Positions 55,203-63,308 of a stretch of 64,000 nucleotides of DNA are shown here, in pieces. This stretch comes from Aphanomyces cochlioides (lineage: Eukaryota; Oomycota; Saprolegniomycetes; Saprolegniales; Verrucalvaceae). The stretch is from assembly GCA_019828595.1 (NCBI GenBank), contig JAHQRK010000002.1:3968001-4032000 (forward strand), read 5' to 3'. Positions within the stretch are counted from its first letter, which is position 1. Each line of letters opens with the position of its first letter. Below the pieces are notes generated by a model, which was not told where the DNA came from, searched no databases, and saw nothing but the letters and a program-made list of their open reading frames with translations. The position numbers and the translations under genes were made by a program.

Positions 55203-55430
55203 TTAATTGACTCTGTAGAACTGTCCGTTTGACGCTCGCACGTACTGCGGCGGATGGCCAAGTCCATGGTGATGGTGGTGGGGATGGTGGTGGACCATGA
55301 CAGGTTGGACCGTTTGAACGATGACAGGTTGTTGGCGGTAATATCGACGGTCTTCATCCGCCGCAGCGGCACAACAGCAGCCGCACAAAGCACCGCAAAG
55401 CAAGGCACTGCAGATATCGTCGTCGCACAT
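55203..55430 (-). CDS. Cys-rich family member 7 (His-tail type)
   Basis: 75 residues: seven-Cys block (MCDDDICSALLCGALCG then CCC), AADEDRRYYRQQ, linker PVIVQTVQPVMV, a poly-His stretch (HHHPHHHHHGLGHPP) and the end YVRASNGQFYRVN. Head-to-head with member 8, 368 bp between start codons. His plus Cys content makes metal binding a testable idea. Confidence 0.83.
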   Translation of the reverse strand: MCDDDICSALLCGALCGCCCAAAADEDRRYYRQQPVIVQTVQPVMVHHHPHHHHHGLGHPPQYVRASNGQFYRVN

Positions 55431-55723
55431 GAGATATGGATGTCAAAAATGAAAGTGCGTGGAAGATCGAAAACCCATCGACTCCAAGCCGCCGACCGAC
55501 AGCTGTGTGAAAAAAATCAGCGTGGGATAGTTGATTATGGAGAGAGTACGTACACGAGCCGCCATCCGTGGGTTTCTCGGATGCAATTTCAACCGGGAAT
55601 GGAGTGCGCGGTACGGCTTATGCTGACGCATTGATCGTGGCGGCGTCAGAGACCACAGGCTCTCCACTTGTCGAACTGGGGACATTTGAAACGTGTGACG
55701 AATTTCAAAATTTTTGTTGCTCT

Positions 55724-55745
55724 GGACAGGAAATATGTCGTCGAT
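55724..55745 (+). promoter_or_regulatory. Possible upstream box of member 8
   Basis: Only the first half is conserved: GGACAGGAAATATGTCG, 54-75 bp before the start at 55799. Confidence 0.3.
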
Positions 55746-55798
55746 GGGTCCTGGCATGGTCGAAGCAATGTCATTTTTCAATTGACACCAAACTAATC

Positions 55799-56026
55799 AT
55801 GTGCGACGACGATATCTGCAGTGCCTTGCTTTGCGGTGCTTTGTGCGGCTGCTGTTGTGCCGCTGCGGCGGATGAAGACCGTCGATATTACCGCCAACAA
55901 CCTGTCATCGTTCAAACGGTTCAACCTGTCATGGTCCACCACCATCCCCACCATCATCACCATGGACTTGGCTATCCGCCGCAGTACGTGCGGGCGTCGA
56001 ACGGACAGTATTACAGAGTCAATTAA
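55799..56026 (+). CDS. Cys-rich family member 8 (His-tail type)
   Basis: 75 residues, differing from member 7 at two positions (HPP to YPP and QFY to QYY). The 3' flanks of members 7 and 8 are also inverted copies (TAGGATTCAT ... TTTAGCTCAAG near 55170 and 56070), so the pair arose by inverted duplication of a unit larger than the gene. Confidence 0.84.
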   Translation: MCDDDICSALLCGALCGCCCAAAADEDRRYYRQQPVIVQTVQPVMVHHHPHHHHHGLGYPPQYVRASNGQYYRVN

Positions 56027-56385
56027 AGCCATCCATGAGCGCATCGACAACTCCCTCTTTGATTAATCTTGAGCTAAATTTAATGAATCCTATTTACCAA
56101 GTGCATTCCTCCTCACACAGTTCTGTTATGCACATTCCTTTGGCCAAGATCCCGAGAGTCTTTGGGAAATGTAGCTCTAGATGTCGATAGGACAAGCGAT
56201 ACTGCTCCTGCTATGAACGAAGAGCATTGGTCTGAAAGCAGTGCTGGAGAAGATGATGGCTGGCGCATTTGCTGCTGATTTCCACCACCACAGGAGGGCA
56301 TAACTCAATGTTTGATATGACTCTCGTGAATAAATTAGTTGATTTAGTAGAGTGGGGGGATGGATCCACACGTAGGCTTGGATAT

Positions 56386-56610
56386 TTATCTGACTTGATA
56401 GAAGCGACCGTCGGCTCCCTGCACGTATTGCGCTGGATACGCTGGGCCTTGACATTGAGTATAAGGCTGCTGGTACACCGCGACAGGTTGGACAGTTTGA
56501 ACGATGACAGGTCGTTGCTGGTAATATCGGCGGTCTTCTTCAGCCGCAGCAGCACAGCAACAGCCGCACAAGGCGCCACAAAGCATCGCACTGCAAAGAT
56601 CGTCGCACAT
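56386..56610 (-). CDS. Cys-rich family member 9 (Gln/Tyr-tail type)
   Basis: 74 residues. Block MCDDLCSAMLCGALCGCCC (seven Cys), AAAAEEDRRYYQQR, linker PVIVQTVQPVAV, tail YQQPYTQCQGPAYPAQYVQG ending FYQVR. First of four tandem, same-strand copies. The tail is low-complexity and prion-like in composition, with one extra Cys. Confidence 0.84.
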   Translation of the reverse strand: MCDDLCSAMLCGALCGCCCAAAAEEDRRYYQQRPVIVQTVQPVAVYQQPYTQCQGPAYPAQYVQGADGRFYQVR

Positions 56611-56673
56611 GAGATAGAAGGAAGGTAAAATGAATAATGAGACTGCTTGGAGTTAACCAAGTGGGAAAATTCA

Positions 56674-56697
56674 GACAAAACTTTTCAGGTCATGTCC
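56674..56697 (-). promoter_or_regulatory. Upstream box of member 9
   Basis: On the minus strand GGACATGACCTGAAAAGTTT, then TGTC; 64-87 bp before the start at 56610. Confidence 0.5.
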
Positions 56698-57225
56698 ACG
56701 GAAATTGTCGAAAAAATGCAGAAAATGAAATTTATATTGTAATTTGTATACTCTCAGTATGAATAAATATTGTGAATTGTTGTGTTGGACATGAAAATTC
56801 GCACAAAGTTCAATTGCCACGTCAGATGGTGATGGATGCGCAAAGGCACACCGACATGATAGCACGCAGGGGGATGACTGGGTTATGTCGTGGCAAATGA
56901 GTCGGATTACGCTCGCATCTCCAAAAGCTATCGAAGTTATAGCCACTGACGATGAAGGCAGCAGTAAAAATTAAAAGTGGACGGAGGGGAATGCGTAAAG
57001 CATCAACATTTGATACGTATGATCATTGGCAAAGAGTTGACATGCTCCAGCACGCTCATTCACAGGATGGCAAGAGTCATGGGTAGATGCAGTGCACAGT
57101 CCTATATTGAGCAAACTAACTCTAGTGTGGTGAATCGACCTTTGGTGTATTTTCACACGAGTAAATTAGTTAAGTTATGTTGAGCTGGGGGGGGATCCAG
57201 GCTTTGCATATAGCGCGGAGGATGA
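56698..57225. other. Intergenic part of tandem unit, diverged
   Basis: No gene. Contains blocks repeated in the next units: TTTGTAT ... TTGGACA(T/C)GAAAATTCGCA (56750 and 57606) and GAGTAAATTAGTTAAGTTAT-like words before each gene end, which show that the duplicated unit spans gene plus spacer. Confidence 0.6.
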
Positions 57226-57450
57226 TTATCTGACTTGATAGAAGCGACCGTCAGCTCCCTGCACGTACTGCGCTGGATATGCTTGGCCTTGGCATTGAGT
57301 ATAAGGTTGCTGGTACACCGCGACAGGTTGAACGGTTTGAACGATGACAGGTTGTTGCTGGTAATATCGGCGGTCTTCTTCAGCGGCAGCAGCACAGCAA
57401 CAGCCGCACAAGGCGCCACAAAGCATCGCACTGCAAAGATCGTCGCACAT
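57226..57450 (-). CDS. Cys-rich family member 10 (Gln/Tyr-tail type)
   Basis: 74 residues, differing from member 9 at two residues (QQR to QQQ, GPA to GQA). Its first 85 bp of upstream sequence are almost identical to those of member 9, diverging just past the box. Confidence 0.84.
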   Translation of the reverse strand: MCDDLCSAMLCGALCGCCCAAAAEEDRRYYQQQPVIVQTVQPVAVYQQPYTQCQGQAYPAQYVQGADGRFYQVR

Positions 57451-57513
57451 GAGATAGAAGGAAGGTAAAATGAATAATGAGACTGCTTGGAGTAAACCAA
57501 GTGGGAAAATTCA

Positions 57514-57537
57514 GACAAAACTTTTCAGGTCATGTCC
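57514..57537 (-). promoter_or_regulatory. Upstream box of member 10
   Basis: Identical to the box of member 9 and at the same distance. Confidence 0.5.
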
Positions 57538-58071
57538 ATGGAAACATTTGGCGTGAGTCGATTCCAAGGCGAAAATACACTGAAAAATAATTTTATATAG
57601 TAGTTTGTATGCTGCCTGATGAAAAAACTATTTTGACTTGTCATGTTGGACACGAAAATTCGCATAAATTTCAAATGTCCCAGTGGGTTCATATCGCTGT
57701 TCGCTTGTGTTTTGCAAAGGTTTACGCGTTGTTCAACCGCTAAAAGGTGGGGGATGGCTCTGTTGTGACTTAGAAAACGAGTAGGATGACGCTCGCAATA
57801 TGATTAGCTCTCGAACTCGCGGTCTGCTAGAAACGCCGATTGTGGCAGCGAACTTGATCGGGACGCAGGATTGTGTTTTTCGCCATGTTTATGGTAGTAA
57901 ATTGCTCAAGTGCTGTAGTGTAGACAATTGCTAGACTGCCAGTGTCTGGACTATTCGACGGTATTGTGTTGAGCTCACGAGCAACGCATCGACCATTTGT
58001 ATATTGCACAGAGTAAATAAGTTAAGTTATTTTAGTAGGGTTGGCAGGATTGGACTTGGCGCGGAGGATAA
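57538..58071. other. Intergenic part of tandem unit
   Basis: No gene seen; diverged copy of the spacer at 56698-57225. Confidence 0.5.
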
Positions 58072-58296
58072 TTATCTGACTTGATAGAAGCGACCGTCGG
58101 CTCCCTGCACGTATTGCGCTGGATACGCTGGGCCTTGACATTGAGTATAAGGTTGCTGGTACACCGCGACAGGCTGGACAGTTTGAACGATAACAGGTCG
58201 TTGCTGGTGATATCGGCGGTCTTCTTCAGCCGCAGCAGCACAACAGCAACCGCACAAGGCACCGCAAAGCATCGCACTGCAAAGATCGTCGCACAT
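58072..58296 (-). CDS. Cys-rich family member 11 (Gln/Tyr-tail type)
   Basis: 74 residues; differs from member 9 by one residue (RRYHQQR for RRYYQQR). Its far upstream region is interrupted by the Harbinger-like element at 58469-59258, which leaves the proximal box in place. Confidence 0.84.
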   Translation of the reverse strand: MCDDLCSAMLCGALCGCCCAAAAEEDRRYHQQRPVIVQTVQPVAVYQQPYTQCQGPAYPAQYVQGADGRFYQVR

Positions 58297-58368
58297 GAGA
58301 TGGAAGGACGGAAAATTGAATAATGAGACTGCTTGGAGTAAACCCATTGCATCGACTGGAATTCAGAT

Positions 58369-58389
58369 GAAACTTTTCGTGTCGTGTCC
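58369..58389 (-). promoter_or_regulatory. Upstream box of member 11
   Basis: On the minus strand GGACACGACACGAAAAGTTT, 73-93 bp before the start. Confidence 0.5.
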
Positions 58390-58468
58390 ATCATGTTTGT
58401 CTATTTGACTTTGACAAAAAATGCAGAAAAAGAAATTATTGTGCTTTTTGGGGAAATTTCCCAATTAG

Positions 58469-59258
58469 AGCATCCCCACCGCTGCAGGCTAAACCTAGAT
58501 TCTAGCATGTATCGTGACAAAAGTTTGCCTTTCGGTTTTGCCACCGGTTCGATGCTAGATTCTAGCCATGGCTAGAAAATAGCCAGAAACCTAAACGACA
58601 TGCTAATATTAGACATCCATTTAGCATTCTACAGTTCCAGACAGAAAGTACATTTCTCTCGAGTGTGTCAACATTGATTGAGTATTTTGGCAAGCGCTTA
58701 TTAAGGATATTGTAAACACTTTCAAATTTGAACTGTTTGTGGTTGTTCTTCTCTGCGAACCTTTGCTTGGCTAGAGTAACATAATCCCCAAACTGCCAGC
58801 CACTGTGATATTCTCGAAGAACTGCAGAGAGAATACCAACAAACTTATTGACGTCTTTTTGGATTGGGTTGCTCCAACGTGACTGTAGTCCACTTGCAGA
58901 TCGCGTTGTTCGTGGGATATTGGACTGGAAATGTTGGAAAACTTTCTCCCACAAGGTGCCAGCGTGTTGATCAGTCGCCATTGCTGGATCAGTGGACACA
59001 GCACCGTAAGCCGACGCCAAAGCGTCGTTTTCATATGCCTTGCAATTGGACGTTCCAGAGATCAGTCCTGTCGACTGTCCAAGGGAGTATCGCACTCCGA
59101 GAGATGAACAAGGCTTGCAGGTGAAGGCATGCTGGCTTTAGCAAGTCTTGAAACTACGACCTGTGTGAAATCGACACAAAAAAGCTATTTTTGCCTGCCT
59201 AGAATCTAGACTTGTCTAAAATAGCCATCGAAAAGTAGCCTGCAGCGGTGGGGATGCT
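58469..59258. mobile_element. Harbinger/MITE-like element with SANT-type ORF
   Basis: 790 bp with inverted ends AGCATCCCCACCGCTGCAGG (further matching to GCTA) at both sides. The outer bases (TTAG on the left, TGTA on the right) do not give a clear target duplication. Encodes only the small minus-strand protein at 58562-59095 and no transposase, so it depends on another element. Confidence 0.75.
58562..59095 (-). CDS. NAM-associated/SANT-like DNA-binding ORF of a transposon
   Basis: About 177 residues, frame open beyond its left limit without a clear ATG (the first ATG downstream gives MATDQHAGTLW). The pattern TLWEKVFQHFQSN ... TRSASGLQSRWSNPIQKDVN ... GWQFGDYVTLAKQRFAEKN ... FKFESVYNILNKRLPKY is the trihelix/NAM-associated type found as the second ORF of PIF/Harbinger elements, where it helps the transposase enter the nucleus and bind DNA. 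Possibly truncated at its start. Confidence 0.6.
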   Translation of the reverse strand: MRYSLGQSTGLISGTSNCKAYENDALASAYGAVSTDPAMATDQHAGTLWEKVFQHFQSNIPRTTRSASGLQSRWSNPIQKDVNKFVGILSAVLREYHSGWQFGDYVTLAKQRFAEKNNHKQFKFESVYNILNKRLPKYSINVDTLERNVLSVWNCRMLNGCLILACRLGFWLFSSHG

Positions 59259-59890
59259 TGTAGGCGCGGTTTGTTCAATCGTTCCAAATTTGTTTTAAGC
59301 CATTTGATTGGCTAATAATCGAAAAATTTCGACTAATTTGACGTACTTTTTTTCGAATCAGCCAATGAAATCTATGGGATCGGTTTGCTAGATTGAGCAC
59401 CAACCCAAAATTTGTATCAAATCGATAATAATATGGTCATTTGTATACTTTCAGTCTGGTGTTGGACACGAAATTCACACAAATGTCAAATGTCCATTTT
59501 GACGGCGAGGGAGGATTCTTTGATGCAAAACGGATAGTGTTTGGGCTTGTTGTCTCGTGGAAATGGAGTAGGAATGTGCACGTCGCCTCATGAGCACTTA
59601 AATTTGCAGCGGCTGAAGAAGTTGGTTGATTCAAAATATCATTGAGTCGACGGTGACTCCATGAATGCAATATAGAGGATAATCTTGGACAAGAGCTCAA
59701 ATAGTGCAGCGCATACAACAAACGTCAACAAGCTTCAAAACGATACCTTGTTATTCAGGAAAGCGAACTAGTACTACACTGTACGGTGGGATGCATCAAT
59801 CGTTTGTATATTGCACAAGAGTAAATTAATTGCTTAAGTTAGGAGAGATCATGAGCCCGGCCGTACGCTTGGATCGAGCGCGGTTGACAC
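59259..59890. other. Intergenic part of tandem unit
   Basis: No gene seen. Includes TTTGTATAC and TTGGACACGAAATTC near 59440-59470, the same spacer block as in the previous units. Confidence 0.5.
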
Positions 59891-60115
59891 TTATTTGACC
59901 TGATAGAAACGACCGTCTGTCCCCTGGACGTATTGGACTGGATAAGCTTGGCCTTGATATTGAGTATAAGGCTGCTGGTACACAGCGACAGGTTGGACAG
60001 TTTGAACTATAACAGGTTGTTGTTGGTAATATCGACGGTCTTCCTCAGCCGCAGCGGCACAGCAGCAGCCGCACAAGGCGCCGCAAAGCATCGCACTGCA
60101 AAGGTCGTCGCACAT
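59891..60115 (-). CDS. Cys-rich family member 12 (Gln/Tyr-tail type)
   Basis: 74 residues; the most diverged of the four tandem copies: tail YQQPYTQYQGQAYPVQYVQG with Tyr in place of Cys, TDGRFYQVK end. The seven-Cys block is unchanged, which suggests that the block and not the tail is under the strongest constraint. Confidence 0.84.
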   Translation of the reverse strand: MCDDLCSAMLCGALCGCCCAAAAEEDRRYYQQQPVIVQTVQPVAVYQQPYTQYQGQAYPVQYVQGTDGRFYQVK

Positions 60116-60180
60116 GATGGAAGGATGGAAAATTGAAAAATGAGATTCTGCTTGCGAAGAATCAAATTCACTGTCAGTTG

Positions 60181-60202
60181 AAACTTTTCTGTGTCATGTC
60201 CA
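60181..60202 (-). promoter_or_regulatory. Upstream box of member 12
   Basis: On the minus strand GGACATGACACAGAAAAGTT, 66-87 bp before the start. Confidence 0.5.
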
Positions 60203-60631
60203 CGATACAAAATGTATGTCACAAAATATTCCGAATATAATTCAAAAAATTAGAATTCTAAAAGTATTACATAGTAATTCTAAGTATAAAATATTATATT
60301 TTTTGGAAATGCAATATTATTACATTCTTTTTCGAATTATTTGAAAGAATGATTGTATGAGGGCGCAACTGTCTCAGATGGGCAGGTGGAGTCAGCCATC
60401 CATACTCCCAGAGGTCTTGTATCACAGGGGAATCCACAAAAGCTGCACTCAAGAGGATATTGCCATGCCATAGTTGGGCTCTTTATGTGTGTTCTTCACT
60501 GAGGGAAATAAACACACTTGACTTGTTCTTATTTAAGTTTAAGAAGGTTTCTTTTCATTAAAAGAACTTCAAAGGATTAAAAGAAATTTAGGGTTGTCTT
60601 TTCTTGAAAAGCCCTAAATTTCGTGGCCCAA
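60203..60631. other. AT-rich intergenic region
   Basis: Very AT-rich from 60220 to 60350 with AATTC/GAATT words; no gene seen. Confidence 0.45.
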
Positions 60632-62584
60632 GATGGGATTTCGCGGCGACGCCACCGATCCAGATGTGGATCTCACGCAGCCTTTTCGCTCACGAGTACC
60701 TAGTACGCATGATATCAATGACAGTCTTTTCATTCTGTGGTGATATATAGAGCTCGTCTCGATAGCGCCTCCTTCAATTGCTCCTTTGAATGCCGCCACA
60801 GCTGATGGTTGTTTTGTCTTTGACGACGAGAGGACTGACTCTTAAGAAACGTAGATCAAGCAATCAATGTGCTGTCTTGCTTACCTGTGGATGCTTGGGA
60901 CGGACTCACTATCGAGGAGAAGCAGTCGCTTGTTGAGGAACTGCCGCCGTTGGAAGGGTGGTGGGGTCTCTCTGCAGACGACGCCGCGGCTGAGAACTTG
61001 CGTCAACTTTTTCGCGGCTTGAACTTCCACTTTGGCAATCCACTGACGCATTTTCGGTTCCCAAGTGCAGAACGAGACGCGAAACGTGCAGCGGATAAAG
61101 CAGCCTTTGATCGACAAATGCGTACATATACCAAGCAGCTCATGGAGTCAATCGTCCAGCATCGTGCACAGTACTTGAAGCAAGTGCTTCCCGCCGACGA
61201 ACTAGCGCTAAATCCCGAGGTAGTAATCATTGCCTGGTGGTTCTCTTTGCCGTACACGCTACTGTAGATTGATATTCCAGCGGTTCCGACTGTCAAAGAA
61301 GCTGTGGATGATATTGAACACTCGTTCTTCTTGGCAATTCAAGCCGCCTTACACTCTGGGGCTTCCACTCTGTCAGCTATTTGGAGCCATGTTCAATCCA
61401 ATTCGCCGCTTGCCATTCCTTCAACGACTGGTACCTCTATCACCGCCTGTTGCACTAATTTCTGCTAGAAATTCCTAAGGATATGGAGCGCGAAGATTAC
61501 CTCCACAGCGCGTTGCTCTTCTTGAGCCGACCTACTTCATCGTCTGAGACTCCATTGACCGAATGGGATGTTCCATTTGTTGTGCACAATGTTGAGACAA
61601 ACGCATTTACCTGGCGTAATCTTGATGGTGAAGGTACGCCCGACCGTATACTTGATTTTGATTAACTGGGGTTCCTAGAGCCATCTGAAACAATGACGCG
61701 TCTACTCTTCCTCGAGCGACTCTTTCGCATGCCATTTCATGAAGTGCCTTCTATGGGACCATTGGAGTTGAAGATTGCCAAGATTTGAAACCTCATTTAT
61801 CTTGTAGATCGACCTTGCAAATGGCTCGAAAACGTCTTCGAGAGCTTGACGGTGCTGCTGCAGATAAGAAACCCAAAACAATGCACAATAGCACAGCACC
61901 ACAAAGGCCACTGCAAGCCCAATCATCGCCACTGCCAGCTTTTACTCTTAAGGCTGCTCATGTAGGCGTTGTTTTAGATTTGGGGTAATTTTCTTGATAG
62001 CGTCCACTGCATCGCGATTACTTCTTGACACGGGAACCCTTCCAGCAGCAAGAATTGCAGCGGTATCAACATCCCCATCAGCCATTTGTGTACGTTGTGG
62101 TCGTGAATCTTGAGATATGTATGGTTGGGATAGGTATTTTGATGCCGAGTCGGGTTTCCAAACTGTCGTTGGACCTTGCTTTCCCCCAATAATTGTGGCA
62201 CCACTGGACCAACCGACGATTCTCTTGCCAGAAGTTGCGCCGCAAGTGACGGTACTCAATGTGGTACGGGATGCCGTGGCGAGGTTACCCAAGACATGTG
62301 GTACTCGCGCTGATGTCCTTACACTTCTTCGCATGTCAATGTACTGTGCTCAGTCGTCATCTGGCTGATTGACCTCTCAATTGTGGTAGGTTTGTGAATC
62401 CCAATGCCTCGCTGGATGACTTGGATATGGTAAACACTGTTCGACAATTTTCAACTCACAGAGAGCTCTGTAGACTGTTGCGCGAAGCTTGGACACCCTC
62501 GCGGCCATGGCGCATCCTTGCGTATTCTTCCGCTTCAATAATGAGTACGGAGCATGGCTGTGGCATTACATTAATCGATCGTAA
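60632..62584 (+). CDS. NFRKB-like INO80-complex subunit
   Basis: Multi-exon gene. A possible start is MGFRGDATDPDVDLTQPFRS at 60632, but the 5' exons are uncertain; strong coding begins near 60860. There, LSCLPVDAWDGLTIEEKQSL and FRGLNFHFGNPLTHF match the N-terminal DEUBAD region of animal NFRKB. HSFFLAIQAALHSGASTLSA (about 61320) matches its next helical part. A winged-helix domain follows: SGFQTVVGPC, VLNVVRDAVARLPKTCGTRA, then after short introns AHPCVFFRFNNEYGAWLWHY and stop at 62582-62584. Animal NFRKB (INO80G) binds the INO80 remodeler and regulates the deubiquitinase UCH37 through its DEUBAD. The protein here is far shorter than animal NFRKB (about 1,300 residues), ending right after the winged helix. 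Acceptor sites near 62479 fit, exact exons remain provisional. Confidence 0.75.
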
Positions 62585-62768
62585 TATAAACACTTTCTTA
62601 CTCTGACGTGTCTGCTTGATTCAAGAGCGTCAACCATTGCAACTCGGCTAGACTAATAATTCTGTACTGAGAGCACTCGGTGTAATCTTGGACTCAATCT
62701 TCAAGGTAGTCCTTTGAGGTAGTCAGAACTTCTCTTTATATCGTCTTGAGTGTTCGATTGGATCAACA

Positions 62769-63052
62769 TGTCGCTCCCTGCACTCTTCTCTCTCTATGGT
62801 AATGACGGCAAGACGTGTGTATTGTCTTTCGACTTCTCACACAATTGTCAGTCCAGTGATAAGTGCATGTCTTTTTCCATTCTGCCTACAAGCTTTCTCC
62901 CAGATTTCGTCCTACGTCTCGATGCACCCAAAGACTTGCTCAAAGCCTTGGCATTTATCGACACCAGCACCACGTCAACAGCGCCTCAAGAGTTTCCCAT
63001 TGTCACTTTGTATCACTTTCACCCTTCCTGTAACGTTCTCGACTCTCCCTGA
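62769..63052 (+). CDS. Possible short hypothetical protein or exon
   Basis: 94 residues from MSLPALFSLYGNDGKTCVLS. Composition is protein-like (FLPDFVLRLDAPKDLLKALA), but no domain is recognised and splicing with downstream DNA is possible. It lies between two well-supported genes on the same strand. Confidence 0.3.
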
Positions 63053-63308
63053 AAACGCAGCACGAAGGCCTGGAGACTCACTTGGAGAACTGACCCTGCT
63101 TACCTCCAGACTAACCTCCATATCATTGATTCTTTAGACTTTCTGTATCATGCCGTCTTGTCCTTTCCCGTCCTTCGGATGTCCTGACGTTGATCTTTCG
63201 CCCAGTAGGTTTCTCGTGGAATTTGGCGCCAACGAATGATGTTATTGTGAGTGTTGGTCTTCTTTTCCTCAATGGACGGAATTTTCGATTTGGCCAGAAA
63301 GAGCCCTC
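63053..63308. other. Intergenic, 5' region of ZNF598-like gene
   Basis: No gene recognised. Confidence 0.35.

Noticed and set aside
56269..56628. Long plus-strand frames antisense to Cys-rich members (for example IEATVGSLHVLRWIRW)
   Set aside because: They recur opposite every family member with the expected mirrored codon pattern and have no promoter or start context of their own.
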